A DNA stretch of 30,438 bases from CAG-390 sp964579135 (GCA_964579135.1 CAZOFD010000019.1:1-30438), one strand, 5' to 3'; positions 6,678-15,570 are shown, counted from the stretch's first letter. Notes: a model not told the origin generated them from the letters alone. Translations and numbers: made by a program.

Positions 6678-9473
6678 ATGCCCAAGGACTATACAAGTAC
6701 GCTTAATTTGCCGAACACTACTTTTGCTATGAGAGCCAACCTCCCGCAAAGAGAGCCCGAAATGCTCGCTTACTGGGACGAGATCGGACTTTACGACCGC
6801 TTGCTAAAAGCTGCGCAGGGAAGACCGCAGTTCCTTTTGCACGACGGTCCCCCCTTCTCCAACGGCAATATTCATATGGGTCACGCGTTGAACAAGATCT
6901 TAAAGGATATGATCAATAAATCCAAGGTTATGGAGGGCTATCGCGTTCCTTACGTCCCCGGTTGGGATAACCACGGTATGCCGATAGAGAGCGCGATTAT
7001 AAAGAAAAACAAACTCAATCGCAAGGAGATGACGGTGTCCGAATTCCGTGACGCGTGCCACAAGTTTGCGCAGGATTTCGTTGATAAGCAGAGCGAACAG
7101 TTTAGGCGTCTCGGCGTTGTCGGCGATTTTAAGCACCCCTACACGACTATGGCTCCCGCCTTTGAGGCGCGCGAAGTGCGCGTTTTCGGCGAGATGTATA
7201 AAAAGGGATATATCTATAAGGGACTTAAACCCGTTTATTGGTGCCCGCACGACGAGACCGCGCTTGCCGAGGCGGAGATCGAATACGCGGACGACAAATG
7301 CACGTCGATCTTTGTAAAATTTGCGGTAAAGAACGATAACGGCAAGCTCGCGGGCAAGGTCGATCTTGCGAAAACGTACTTTATCATATGGACGACAACG
7401 ACGTGGACGCTGCCCGGCAACCTCGCCATAGCTTTGCACCCCGACGACCCCTATGTCGTTGTTGCGGCAAACGACGGAAACTATTATATAGTTGCCGAGG
7501 CGCTTGCCGCAAAAACAATGGCTCAGGGCGGTATTGCCGAGTGGACGACCGTTCTTACCGCGCCCGGCAAGGAATTCGAATATATGACGGCGGCGCATCC
7601 TTTCCTCGATAGGGACAGCCTTGTCGTAAATGCGGACTACGTTACTATGGACAGCGGTACGGGCTGCGTGCATACCGCGCCCGGATTCGGTGCCGACGAC
7701 TATATGACCGGCAAAAAATACGGAATGAATATCGTTGTTCCGGTCGACGACCGCGGTTATCAGACAGCCGAGGCGGGCAAATACGCCGGTATGTATTACG
7801 AGGAGTCGAACAAAGCTATCCTCGAGGATATGGCGGCAAGCGGTCCGCTTTTCGCCTCCGAAGAGGTGGAGCACTCCTATCCGCACTGCTGGAGATGTAA
7901 GCACCCCATCATCTTCCGCGCGACTCCGCAGTGGTTTTGCTCCGTCGAAGCGTTTAAGGACGCGGCGGTCGCAGCTTGCGAAAACGTCGAGTGGATACCC
8001 GCGTGGGGCGGAGAGCGCATAACGCAGATGGTGCGCGAGCGTGCCGATTGGTGCATTTCCCGCCAAAGACACTGGGGTCTTCCCATTCCCGTTTATTACT
8101 GCGAAGAGTGCGCAAAACCCGTTTGCAACGACGAGACGATAGACGCGATATCCCGCGCTTTCGCCAAGGACGGCTCGAACGCGTGGTTCGACAAAGCGCC
8201 CGAAGAGATACTCGGCGCGGACTTCGTTTGCCCGCATTGCGGAGGCAAGCACTTTACGCGCGAGACCGACACTCTTGACGGTTGGTTTGATTCCGGCTCG
8301 ACGCATTTTGCGGTTGTGGACGACGCTCCCGACGCTACGTGGCCCGCAGACCTTTATCTCGAGGGTGCCGACCAGTATCGCGGTTGGTTCCAGTCGTCGC
8401 TGCTTACTGCAGTCGGAGCAAAAGGCGAGGGCGCACCTTTCAAGACCGTTTTGACACACGGCTGGGTCGTTGACGGAGAGGGAAAGGCGATGCACAAGTC
8501 GCTCGGCAACTCCATAGCGCCCGAAGATATAATCAAAAAATACGGTGCGGATCTCGTTCGTTTGTGGGTTGCTTCGACGGATTACACTGCGGACGTGCGC
8601 GTTTCCGACACCATATTCAAGCAGCTCTCCGAGACGTATCGCAAGATACGCAATACCGCGCGCATTATAATGGCAAATCTCGGCGATTTCGATCCCGACC
8701 GCGACACCGTTGCGGTTGAGGATATGATAGAGATAGACCGCTGGGCACTGTCGCGCCTTAATTCGCTTATAAAAACGGTTCGCTCGGCGTATGACACCTA
8801 TCAGTTCCATTTGGCTTATCACGCAATAAACAACTTCTGCACCATAGATATGTCGAAACTGTATATCGACATCATCAAGGACCGCGTTTACGTTGAAAAG
8901 GCGGATTCCGCTCGTCGCCGTTCGGCGCAGTCGGCGCTTTATATAATAATCGATTCGCTCACTCGCCTTTTGGCGCCGATGCTTGCTTTTACCTCCGAGG
9001 AGATATGGCAGGCAATGCCGCATAAGGCGTCCGACGACAAAACGAGCGTTTATCTCAATCCTATGCCCCGAGAGTGCGAAGCGTACGAATTCTCCGAGGC
9101 TGATCGCTGGGAAAAACTTTTCGATCTGCGCGACGACGTAATGAAAGCGCTCGAGCTTTCCCGCGCGTCGAAACTTATAGGCAAATCGCTCGATGCCGAG
9201 ATAGAGATCACGACGAGCGACAAAGAGATACTCGCCCTGCTCGGCACTTTCTCCGCCGAGGAGCTTTCCGCCGTGTTTATCACGAGCGGTGCTGCGGTGA
9301 CGGAGGGAACCCCGTCCGCCGAGGCATATATTTCCGAGAACAACGCTTCGCTCGGAGTAACGGTGCGTGCGGCTAAGGGGCGCAGATGCGACAGATGTTG
9401 GGCTTATTCCGAAGACGGTTTTGAGGACGGCGACGGTTTCGTTTGCTCTCGTTGCCACGCGATCTTGAAGTGA
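6678..9473 (+). CDS. ileS: isoleucine--tRNA ligase
   Basis: A 931-residue class I aminoacyl-tRNA synthetase of normal bacterial length. The HIGH motif is HMGH (66-69) in HDGPPFSNGNIHMGHALNK; the editing (CP1) domain includes FIIWTTTTWTLPGNLAI and GTGCVHTAPGFGADDY; the tRNA-side motif is WCISRQRHWGLPIPVYYC; the KMSKS loop reads KAMHKSLGN (about 603-611), with His for the first Ser of the consensus. The C-terminus carries the zinc site CDRCW (about 904) and CSRC (about 923). No T-box leader is possible: only 26 bases separate it from the upstream gene. It is cotranscribed with lspA, with which it overlaps by one base. Confidence 0.98.
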   Translation: MPKDYTSTLNLPNTTFAMRANLPQREPEMLAYWDEIGLYDRLLKAAQGRPQFLLHDGPPFSNGNIHMGHALNKILKDMINKSKVMEGYRVPYVPGWDNHGMPIESAIIKKNKLNRKEMTVSEFRDACHKFAQDFVDKQSEQFRRLGVVGDFKHPYTTMAPAFEAREVRVFGEMYKKGYIYKGLKPVYWCPHDETALAEAEIEYADDKCTSIFVKFAVKNDNGKLAGKVDLAKTYFIIWTTTTWTLPGNLAIALHPDDPYVVVAANDGNYYIVAEALAAKTMAQGGIAEWTTVLTAPGKEFEYMTAAHPFLDRDSLVVNADYVTMDSGTGCVHTAPGFGADDYMTGKKYGMNIVVPVDDRGYQTAEAGKYAGMYYEESNKAILEDMAASGPLFASEEVEHSYPHCWRCKHPIIFRATPQWFCSVEAFKDAAVAACENVEWIPAWGGERITQMVRERADWCISRQRHWGLPIPVYYCEECAKPVCNDETIDAISRAFAKDGSNAWFDKAPEEILGADFVCPHCGGKHFTRETDTLDGWFDSGSTHFAVVDDAPDATWPADLYLEGADQYRGWFQSSLLTAVGAKGEGAPFKTVLTHGWVVDGEGKAMHKSLGNSIAPEDIIKKYGADLVRLWVASTDYTADVRVSDTIFKQLSETYRKIRNTARIIMANLGDFDPDRDTVAVEDMIEIDRWALSRLNSLIKTVRSAYDTYQFHLAYHAINNFCTIDMSKLYIDIIKDRVYVEKADSARRRSAQSALYIIIDSLTRLLAPMLAFTSEEIWQAMPHKASDDKTSVYLNPMPRECEAYEFSEADRWEKLFDLRDDVMKALELSRASKLIGKSLDAEIEITTSDKEILALLGTFSAEELSAVFITSGAAVTEGTPSAEAYISENNASLGVTVRAAKGRRCDRCWAYSEDGFEDGDGFVCSRCHAILK

Positions 9474-9985
9474 TGCTTATAACTTTTATCATTGCCTTTG
9501 CGGTGATATTGGCGGATCAGATCTCCAAATATTTCGCTATATCATTCCTCAAAGGAGGCGACTCCGTTTATATAATAAAGGGAGTGCTGAGACTTAATTA
9601 CGTGGAGAACAGGGGCGCGGCTTTCGGTATGCTTGCCTCGCACAGATGGGTGTTTATCGTTCTCTCGGTAATAATGATCGCCGCCATAGTCTGGTACACG
9701 TGCAAGTTCCCGAGCAAAAACTTCTTTTTGCGCACCGGGCTTGCGCTTGTGCTCGGCGGCGGCGTCGGGAATATGATCGATCGCATTTTTCGCGGATACG
9801 TTGTCGATCTTATAGATTTTTGCGCTTTCCCGAATCTTTGGAAGTGGGTCTTTAACTTGGCGGACGTCGCGATATGCATAGGCGTCGCTTTGATAGCGGT
9901 GTACGAGATAACGGATTTGATTCGCACGCAAAAGAGCGCAAAGGCAGAAAAATCGCAGGCGGGCGGAGGCTCGACAGATGAGTAA
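9473..9985 (+). CDS. lspA: lipoprotein signal peptidase (signal peptidase II)
   Basis: A 170-residue four-helix membrane aspartic peptidase that cleaves prolipoprotein signal peptides after diacylglyceryl transfer. Family boxes are ADQISKYF (14-21), NRGAAFG (46-52), GGGVGNMIDR with catalytic Asp103, and VFNLADVAI with catalytic Asp131. The ATG overlaps the ileS stop (TGATG), so the two are translationally coupled; the frame extends to 9443 but that would only add ten residues inside ileS. The last 20 residues are a hydrophilic Lys/Ala/Gly tail. Overlaps rluD by 8 bases. Confidence 0.97.
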   Translation: MLITFIIAFAVILADQISKYFAISFLKGGDSVYIIKGVLRLNYVENRGAAFGMLASHRWVFIVLSVIMIAAIVWYTCKFPSKNFFLRTGLALVLGGGVGNMIDRIFRGYVVDLIDFCAFPNLWKWVFNLADVAICIGVALIAVYEITDLIRTQKSAKAEKSQAGGGSTDE

Positions 9986-10961
9986 ATATATCGTGCCGCC
10001 CGAGTTCGACGGCAGTCGGATAGACAGCTTTATCGCCTCGTTTTGCCGACGTGAGCAGCCCGACGATACGGACGGCGCGGAGATTGACGGCGAGAGTATA
10101 TCGCGCTCCGCTGCGGCGAAACTTGCCGAGGGCGGCGACGTGGCTGTCAACGGCAAAGCCGTGGGAAAAAAATTCAAAGTCAAAGCGGGCGACAGTGTGG
10201 ATATAGACTTCCCCCCGTTGGTGCCCGACGTCGTTTGCCCCGAGGATATACCGCTCGACGTCGTTTTTGAGGACGACGACGTAATCGTTGTAAACAAACC
10301 CGCGGGGATGGTCGTCCACCCCGCCGCGGGTAACCGTGAGGGGACGCTTGTCGCCGCGCTTTTGGCGCATTGCGGCGGCAGCCTTTCGGGTATCGGCGGA
10401 GTTATGCGCCCGGGAATCGTGCATAGGATAGACAAAGATACCACGGGGCTCATCGTGGCTGCGAAAAACGATACGGCGCACAGAAGCCTTGCGCTTCAAA
10501 TAAAGGAACACAGCGCGTACCGCACTTACCTTGCGCTTGTTATCGGGGTGCCGCGCGGCGGCGAGGGAACTGTCGACGCACCGATAGGGCGCCACGTGCG
10601 CGACAGAAAAAAGATGGCTGTTTTGCCGTCGGGCAGCGGTGCGCGCGAAGCCGTGACGCATTGGCGCGTGATAGAGGAGTTCGCGGGGCTGTCGCTTGTC
10701 GAGTGCAGGCTCGAGACAGGGCGTACGCACCAAATACGCGTGCATATGGCGTATATCGGTCATCCCGTTCTCGGTGACGCGGTTTACGGCGGGGCAAATC
10801 ACCCGTTTGCTCAGCGCCATACGGATCTTATAAAGGGGCAGTGCCTTCACGCGTGCTCACTTGAGCTCGATCACCCGCGTACGGGCGAAAGAATGCATTT
10901 TGTCGCGCCTTTGCCGCCCGAAACGGAAAAATTGCTTGCGATATTACGGCGGGAGAGTTAA
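9978..10961 (+). CDS. rluD: RluA/RluD-family 23S rRNA pseudouridine synthase
   Basis: A 327-residue protein with an N-terminal S4 RNA-binding domain (about 8-78, with SRSAAAKLAEGGDVAVNGK) and a pseudouridine synthase domain. Catalytic Asp152 sits in HRIDKDTTGLIVAAK; other motifs are VNKPAGMVVHPA, the RLETGRTHQIRVHMAY block, GHPVLGDAVYGG and LHACSLELDHP. The S4 domain carries an extra acidic segment (about 27-40, QPDDTDGAEIDGES), probably an exposed loop. The exact uridine target cannot be read from sequence; position after lspA matches B. subtilis ylyB. Followed at once by a strong terminator. Confidence 0.93.
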   Translation: MSKYIVPPEFDGSRIDSFIASFCRREQPDDTDGAEIDGESISRSAAAKLAEGGDVAVNGKAVGKKFKVKAGDSVDIDFPPLVPDVVCPEDIPLDVVFEDDDVIVVNKPAGMVVHPAAGNREGTLVAALLAHCGGSLSGIGGVMRPGIVHRIDKDTTGLIVAAKNDTAHRSLALQIKEHSAYRTYLALVIGVPRGGEGTVDAPIGRHVRDRKKMAVLPSGSGAREAVTHWRVIEEFAGLSLVECRLETGRTHQIRVHMAYIGHPVLGDAVYGGANHPFAQRHTDLIKGQCLHACSLELDHPRTGERMHFVAPLPPETEKLLAILRRES

Positions 10962-10996
10962 CGGCAAAACGGTGTTTTGCCGTTTTTTGATTTTTT
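10960..10996 (+). terminator. intrinsic terminator after rluD
   Basis: AACGGCAAAAC (10960-10970), loop GGT, GTTTTGCCGTT (10974-10984), then TTTTGATTTTTT. An 11-bp perfect stem overlapping the rluD stop, ending the division/ileS operon. Confidence 0.9.
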
Positions 10997-10999
10997 AAA

Positions 11000-11027
11000 T
11001 TGCCAGACCAACGTTCGGCGCGATAAT
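11000..11027 (+). promoter_or_regulatory. probable promoter of tldD
   Basis: TTGCCA (11000-11005), 16-base spacer, GATAAT (11022-11027), 31 bases before the tldD ATG and just after the rluD terminator. Each hexamer has one mismatch to consensus. Confidence 0.5.
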
Positions 11028-11057
11028 TGGCGCGCGGACGGATAACGGAGGATATTT

Positions 11058-12443
11058 ATGCTTGAAGAATTTGTTTTCGATCTGAAAAAGAACTTTTTGA
11101 CAAATTGCGACACGGAGTTGCGCGCACAGATCAATCGCAACAGGCGCGTGTCGATGTTGCGCGGCAACGTCGTCGGAAATGCGCGCACACAGTCGTCGGG
11201 GGTGTGCGCACGCGTTCGCAAGGGCGGCGTCAGCGGATTTTCGTCAATGGGCGACGTTTCGCCCGAGGCGGCGCGTACGGTGCTTGCAGCTGCGGCGGAT
11301 AACGCGGTGTTTTTGGATTCGCGTCTCGCTCGCGGCAAGGCGCCGTATGCTCCGATCTCAAACGGGTTAAAGCGCGTTGCCGACGGAGCCGTCGACTCCG
11401 AGCAAAAATATTATATTGAATATATGCGCCGCCTTGACGCTTATATCGAGCAAAAATATCCCGATCTTGCCTCGCGCCAACTTTCGTTGACCGACGAGTA
11501 TATAGAAAAGGTGCTTGCCGTTTCCTCGGGCGTTGATTCGCATAACGAACTGAAGCGCAGTTATATCTATATCACTATGAGCAAAGACACGCCGCGCGGA
11601 GACGGTGTGGAGTGCACCGAGATCCTCGGCGGTTGGGGTGAGTTCGGCAGCAGATTCGTTCGTCCCGAGGACGACTTCGCGAAGATCGACGAGCTTTATC
11701 TGACCACCGTGAGAAAGAGCGAGGGCGTTTATGCCGATGCGGGGCTCAAAATGTGCGTGCTTGACGGCTCGTTGGCGGGGATGCTTGCCCACGAGGCGGT
11801 CGGTCATACCGTCGAGGCTGATATAGTTCTCGGCGGGTCGGTCGCCGCTTCGAAACTCGGCAAGCAAGTAGCGAGCGAGCTTGTTACGATGGTCGACTAT
11901 GCGCACACGTCGCCCGACGGAGTCGTTCCGCTGCCTGTATACGTTGACGACGAGGGCGTTGAGGCGCGCGACGCTGTTCTTATAAAGGACGGCATTTTGG
12001 TCGGATATATGAACAATCGCGAAACTGCGGAAAGATTCGGTATGCAACCTTGCGGAAACGCGCGTGCGTTCGCTTATTCCGACGAGCCGCTGATTCGTAT
12101 GCGCAACACCGCCGTGTGCGCCGGCACGTCGAAAATCGAGGATATTATCGCCTCCGTCGACGACGGATATTATCTTTGCAAGACCAACAACGGTCAGGCG
12201 GATACGACGGGCGAGTTTATGTTCGGCATCACTATGGGGTACGAGATCAAAAAGGGCAAGATCGGCAGAGCGATCCTCGATACGACGATATCCGGCTTGG
12301 CTTTCGATATGCTTAAGACCGTAGATATGGTTTCGGACACCGTCGAATGGTGCTCTTCTGGATACTGCGGTAAAAAGCAAATGATCCCCGTGTCGCTCGG
12401 CGGTCCAGCCCTCAGGTGTTTTGTCAACGTCGGCGGAAGATAA
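11058..12443 (+). CDS. tldD: TldD-family metallopeptidase (catalytic subunit)
   Basis: A 461-residue member of the TldD/PmbA family. The zinc motif HEAVGHTVEAD (starting at residue 245) is the HExxxH variant specific to TldD; downstream are YVDDEGVEARDAVLIKDGILVGYMNNRETA, FAYSDEPLIRMRNTAV and a C-terminal CSSGYCGKKQMIPVSLGGPALR with the metal-site Cys common to the family. TldD pairs with PmbA (TldE), forming a heterodimer that hydrolyses unfolded or modified peptides; in E. coli it processes microcin B17 and the CcdA antitoxin. The ATG has GGAGG 6 bases upstream. The partner gene follows at 12581. No peptide-modification genes are nearby, so a general proteolytic role is likely. Confidence 0.93.
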   Translation: MLEEFVFDLKKNFLTNCDTELRAQINRNRRVSMLRGNVVGNARTQSSGVCARVRKGGVSGFSSMGDVSPEAARTVLAAAADNAVFLDSRLARGKAPYAPISNGLKRVADGAVDSEQKYYIEYMRRLDAYIEQKYPDLASRQLSLTDEYIEKVLAVSSGVDSHNELKRSYIYITMSKDTPRGDGVECTEILGGWGEFGSRFVRPEDDFAKIDELYLTTVRKSEGVYADAGLKMCVLDGSLAGMLAHEAVGHTVEADIVLGGSVAASKLGKQVASELVTMVDYAHTSPDGVVPLPVYVDDEGVEARDAVLIKDGILVGYMNNRETAERFGMQPCGNARAFAYSDEPLIRMRNTAVCAGTSKIEDIIASVDDGYYLCKTNNGQADTTGEFMFGITMGYEIKKGKIGRAILDTTISGLAFDMLKTVDMVSDTVEWCSSGYCGKKQMIPVSLGGPALRCFVNVGGR

Positions 12444-12524
12444 AATAACGGCGAAAGACGCGATTGCTTCCCGTGCGGCGAGAAACGTGCGCCTCGGGTG
12501 AGCGAACGCAACGCCGAAAGAGAC

Positions 12525-12561
12525 GCCGATCGCGAGATCGGCACATACGATAACGTTATCG
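12525..12561 (+). promoter_or_regulatory. paired palindromes in the tldD-pmbA gap
   Basis: The 137-base gap holds a hairpin GCCGATC-GCGA-GATCGGC (12525-12542) and then a 14-base perfect palindrome CGATAACGTTATCG (12548-12561) that abuts the GAAAGG ribosome site of the next gene. Could be an mRNA processing/stability element or a protein-binding palindrome; function unknown. Confidence 0.5.
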
Positions 12562-12580
12562 AAAGGTTTTGGTGCTTTAA

Positions 12581-13900
12581 ATGAATGAAATATACGATCT
12601 GAAAAAGATAGCCGCGCAGATCGTCGAAAAACTGCGCGAGCGCGGAGCCGACAAGGTCAGCTGCAGCGTAACGAGCAAGGAAACGGACGAGTTTAACCAC
12701 GAGGGCGGCGATTTTACGCTTTACAGAACGCTTTACGGCAGTTCCGTATCTATGACGGCGATATTGAACGGCAAAAAGGGCAGCACGGCTGTCAACCGTT
12801 TTGACGAGGAGAGTATCGACGTTGCCGTTGACGACTGCATAACCGCTGCTTTGGCGGCGGATGCGGACGAGGCGTGGGATATAGCTCCGCTCGAGGCTTG
12901 CCCCGACGGCGCGAATTTTGTCGACGGTACGCTTTTGCCCGATAAGGAAGCGCTTTTCGAGCGCACGCGGGAACTTATAAACGATATCGGTTCGCGCTAT
13001 CCGAAAATCGTTATAGAGAGTTTGACGTCGGATTACGAGACCGCGCATACGGTCTATCTTAACTCGAACGGAATAGAGTACGACGTTAAACGCGGTTATT
13101 ACAGCGTCGGCATAACGTACTCCGCGATCGACGGCGACGCGTCGACTTCGTTCGATTCCGCTATGGTCGTTACCGACGATCTGTCGCGACCGTTTATCGA
13201 ATGCGGTTGCGTTGCGGATTCGCTTGAACGCACCGTGCGCCAACTCGTATCCGCGCCGAACGTCGAAAAGTTTTGCGGTACGGCGGTGCTTATGCCCGAC
13301 TGTCTCGGGCAATTGCTCGGCACGGCGATAGATAATTTCGCGGGTGACGCTCATATTCTCGACGGCACGAGCATTTGGAGGGACAAACTCGGCAAGCAGG
13401 TAACCTCGCGCGGCTTTACCGTGCGCCTCGTCGCTTCGGACGATCGACTTTTGGCTCCGGAGCATTTTACGGGCGAGGGATATCCCGCCGAGGATTATAC
13501 GCTTATAGAGGACGGCGTGCTGAAGTGCTTTGACGTTTCGCTTTACGTAGCGAACAAAACGGGGCAAAAGCGCGCGCTCAACGACAGCGGCACAATGCTG
13601 ATCGATGCCGAAAAAACGACGAAATTCGACGATATCATATCCGGTATAGAGCAAGGTATCCTTGTGGGCAGATTTTCGGGCGGCGAGCCCGCTTCGAACG
13701 GGGACTTTTCGGGCGTGGCGAAAAACAGTTTTCTTATAGAAAACGGAAAGATAACAGGCGCCGCCGCGGAGACTATGATATCGGGCAATCTGGCTGATAT
13801 GTTGATGAACGTTCGCGCCGTGTCGGCGGAGACCGTTTGCGACGGTCTCTCCGTCCTGCCGTACGTTGCGTTTGACGGCATAACCGTGTCGGGCAAATAA
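12581..13900 (+). CDS. pmbA: PmbA/TldE-family partner of TldD
   Basis: A 439-residue TldD/PmbA-family protein lacking the HExxxH zinc motif, as expected for the non-catalytic partner. Family features are DEFNHEGGDFTLYRTLYGSSVSMTA near the N-terminus, YDVKRGYYSVGITYSA, the DGTSIWRDKLGKQVTSRGFTV block at about 263-283, LIEDGVLKCFDVSLYVANKTGQ and the C-terminal FSGVAKNSFLIENGKITGAAAETMISGNLADML. The partner is thought to shape the substrate channel. GAAAGG lies upstream of the ATG. Ends before a strong terminator, so tldD and pmbA form a two-gene unit. Confidence 0.92.
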   Translation: MNEIYDLKKIAAQIVEKLRERGADKVSCSVTSKETDEFNHEGGDFTLYRTLYGSSVSMTAILNGKKGSTAVNRFDEESIDVAVDDCITAALAADADEAWDIAPLEACPDGANFVDGTLLPDKEALFERTRELINDIGSRYPKIVIESLTSDYETAHTVYLNSNGIEYDVKRGYYSVGITYSAIDGDASTSFDSAMVVTDDLSRPFIECGCVADSLERTVRQLVSAPNVEKFCGTAVLMPDCLGQLLGTAIDNFAGDAHILDGTSIWRDKLGKQVTSRGFTVRLVASDDRLLAPEHFTGEGYPAEDYTLIEDGVLKCFDVSLYVANKTGQKRALNDSGTMLIDAEKTTKFDDIISGIEQGILVGRFSGGEPASNGDFSGVAKNSFLIENGKITGAAAETMISGNLADMLMNVRAVSAETVCDGLSVLPYVAFDGITVSGK

Positions 13901-13961
13901 GCTGTGCGCACGCCGACGGCGATGAGCGTAAAAGGGCGAAATTACAAGACCTAAATAACGC

Positions 13962-14016
13962 AAGCCTCCCGCTCGTTCGATATGAACGGGCGCGAGGCTT
14001 ATTTTTATCTTTTTCG
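13962..14016 (+). terminator. intrinsic terminator after pmbA
   Basis: AAGCCTC (13962-13968), one mismatch, CGCTCGTTC (13970-13978), loop GATAT, GAACGGGCG (13984-13992), mismatch, GAGGCTT (13994-14000), then ATTTTTATCTTTTTC. Sixteen pairs with one G-U. Confidence 0.88.
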
Positions 14017-14258
14017 TCTCTCCGGGCGGATCGCTGCTTCGAGATCTGCTCGATAACGCACTTGCCTGCGTCGTGCGGTTTGCCGCAAAGCGAAAAGTAC
14101 GTGTTTTCGGCAAACGTGCACCGCGCCCGACTAACGCGGCAAGTCGGGCGTTGCGGCAACTTTGTGACGTGGCGCGGGCGCACGGCGGAGTTTTTTCGGA
14201 TTCGTTTTCTTACACAAAAAACGGTAAAAAAATCAGCGGAATAACCATAAAATATATA
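14017..14258. other. non-coding stretch before rubredoxin gene
   Basis: I see no convincing gene here. It holds a 9-bp hairpin CGCCCGACT/AGTCGGGCG (14124-14132 and 14142-14150, 9-base loop), followed by a small GTTGCGGCAAC fold. An open minus-strand frame across 13773-14183 is Arg/Ser-rich, runs through the terminator and has no ribosome site. The hairpin has no T-tract. Could be remnant sequence or an unrecognised RNA. Confidence 0.4.
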
Positions 14259-14287
14259 TTGACATTTTTCCCTTTTGAGATTATATT
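14259..14287 (+). promoter_or_regulatory. promoter of rubredoxin gene
   Basis: TTGACA (14259-14264), 17-base T/C-rich spacer, TATATT (14282-14287), about 50 bases before the ATG. Surrounded by a marked AT-rich patch. Confidence 0.8.
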
Positions 14288-14336
14288 ATTATAGGTTAAT
14301 AAATCACGATATATTATGTATTTTACGGAGGACTTT

Positions 14337-14528
14337 ATGGTTGTTTTTGTTTGCAATCTTTGCGGCTATGAGTATAATATAAAAGAGGGTGACACCGTTA
14401 ACGGTATCGAACCCGATACGGATTTTGACGATCTGCCCGCAGATTGGACCTGCCCCTATTGCGGAGCGGGCAAAGAGGAATTCGAGCAATCCGAGATCGC
14501 AGATGACGAGGACTCCGAAGATTATTGA
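14337..14528 (+). CDS. rubredoxin
   Basis: A 63-residue electron carrier. It has the two iron-binding CxxCG knuckles, CNLCG (residues 6-10) and CPYCG (about 41-45), with the family sequence YEYN...GDTVNGIEPDTDFDDLPADW between them. The start at 14337 follows CGGAGG with 5 bases spacing; an upstream in-frame ATG (14316) lacks one. The last 13 residues form a strongly acidic tail (EIADDEDSEDY). In anaerobes rubredoxin feeds electrons to rubrerythrin or oxygen-reducing flavoproteins; a rubrerythrin is coded 8 kb away. Monocistronic, with its own promoter and terminator. Confidence 0.95.
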   Translation: MVVFVCNLCGYEYNIKEGDTVNGIEPDTDFDDLPADWTCPYCGAGKEEFEQSEIADDEDSEDY

Positions 14529-14542
14529 GGATCGTAAAATAT

Positions 14543-14575
14543 AAAACCGCTCCGTCGTGTGACGGAGCGGTTTTT
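14543..14575 (+). terminator. bidirectional terminator, rubredoxin / trxB-like gene
   Basis: AAAACCGCTCCGTC, loop GTGT, GACGGAGCGGTTTT: a 14-bp perfect stem with T's on the plus side and A's on the other, lying between convergent genes, so it probably serves both strands. Confidence 0.9.
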
Positions 14576-14591
14576 CGTCGTGTAAAAAGTA

Positions 14592-15515
14592 TCAAAGCGA
14601 GTCGATATAAGCCATAGCGGCAAGGGCGGCTGTCGCACCGTCTGCCGTGGCGGTGGTTATCTGTCGCACCGATTTTGTGCGGCAGTCGCCCGCCGCAAAC
14701 AAGCCGGGGCAAGAGGTCGCGCAGCTTTCGCCGGCGACAACGTAGCCGCGCTCGTCAAGCTCGACGAGATTCGAAAAGATGCCGTTTGACGGGGCAAGCC
14801 CCACCGCGAGAAACACTCCGTCGACGGGTAATTCGCTTGTTTCGCCCGTTGCGACGTTGCGAAGCCGAAGCCCCGCGAGCGAGGTGCCGTCGCTGCTTTT
14901 GATATAATCGGTAACCACGGTCGAGCAAATAACGTCGACGTTCGATTTTGCTTTAAGCCCCTCGGCGGAGGCGGCGTCGCAGGTGAGGGCGGGGAGATTC
15001 TGAACGACCGTAACTTTGGCACTTGTCTCGGCGAGCTGCGTCGCCTCGACTGCCGCGGAGTTGCCGCCGCCGACGACGGCAACGTTGCCGCCTGCGAAAA
15101 AAGCTCCGTCGCAAACGGCGCAAAACGAGACGCCGTGTCCGATAAGTTCGTCCTCGCCGTCGAGACCGAGACGGCGGTGCTCCGCACCGGATGCGATTAT
15201 GACCGCGCGCGACGAATATGACTCACCGTCGGCGGAGACGAGAGTAAACGTGCCGTCGTCCTCTTTTTTTATGCCGCGTATATCCGTCGGCTCGATATCG
15301 GCACCGAGCGCTATGGCTTGACTTACCATCATATCGGCAAGTTCAGGTCCCGAAACGGCGGCAAACGCGGGGTAATTTTCGATCTTGGGGGAGAAGGTTA
15401 TCTGACCGCCGAACGTGGACTTTTCGGCTATGAGCGCGGTTTTTCCGCCTCGCAGGGCATATATTGCCGTGGTAAGCCCGGCAGGCCCCGAGCCTATTAT
15501 AATAATATCATACAT
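14592..15515 (-). CDS. trxB: thioredoxin reductase-like flavoprotein (atypical NADPH site)
   Basis: A 307-residue protein with the TrxB fold: FAD motif IIIGSGPAGLTTAIYA at the N-terminus, a redox-active CAVCDG (CxxC, about residues 133-136), second dinucleotide motif VVGGGNSAAVEA, and C-terminal GLFAAGDCRTKSVRQITTATADGA. The HRRxxxRA motif that binds the NADPH 2'-phosphate in typical TrxB is absent; the matching stretch reads VTVVQNLPALTCDAA. It may use NADH, a ferredoxin or another donor, or a different thiol partner. It is the last gene of the nrdG-nrdD-trxB string, 55 bases after nrdD, and the NrdD C-terminal redoxin is an obvious candidate substrate. General family is sure; donor and acceptor are inference. 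Confidence 0.88.
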   Translation of the reverse strand: MYDIIIIGSGPAGLTTAIYALRGGKTALIAEKSTFGGQITFSPKIENYPAFAAVSGPELADMMVSQAIALGADIEPTDIRGIKKEDDGTFTLVSADGESYSSRAVIIASGAEHRRLGLDGEDELIGHGVSFCAVCDGAFFAGGNVAVVGGGNSAAVEATQLAETSAKVTVVQNLPALTCDAASAEGLKAKSNVDVICSTVVTDYIKSSDGTSLAGLRLRNVATGETSELPVDGVFLAVGLAPSNGIFSNLVELDERGYVVAGESCATSCPGLFAAGDCRTKSVRQITTATADGATAALAAMAYIDSL

Positions 15516-15537
15516 TTTCGCACCATCGTATTTAATA

Positions 15538-15564
15538 CGACCGACGGCAAATTGCCGTCGGTCG
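15538..15564 (-). promoter_or_regulatory. strong hairpin between nrdD and the trxB-like gene
   Basis: CGACCGACGGC, loop AAATT, GCCGTCGGTCG: 11 perfect pairs in the 55-base gap. On the minus strand, the transcribed one, the hairpin is followed by TATTAAATA rather than a T-run, so termination would be partial; it may lower trxB-like expression relative to nrdD or protect the nrdD 3' end. Confidence 0.6.
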
Positions 15565-15570
15565 CGGTTT

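Noticed and set aside
6900..9458. 852-codon open frame on the minus strand opposite ileS
   Set aside because: It mirrors a certain ileS gene; the coding strand rarely uses TTA, CTA and TCA, which leaves long stop-free antisense frames. Sequence is Arg/Val-rich with no family motif. The same holds for 2244-3776, 3742-5190, 5413-6749, 11367-14113 and 24534-26342 on the minus strand, and 15415-18090 and 22764-24281 on the plus strand.
13773..14183. 136-codon minus-strand frame between pmbA and rubredoxin
   Set aside because: Arg/Ser-rich composition, passes through the pmbA terminator and into pmbA, no ribosome site.
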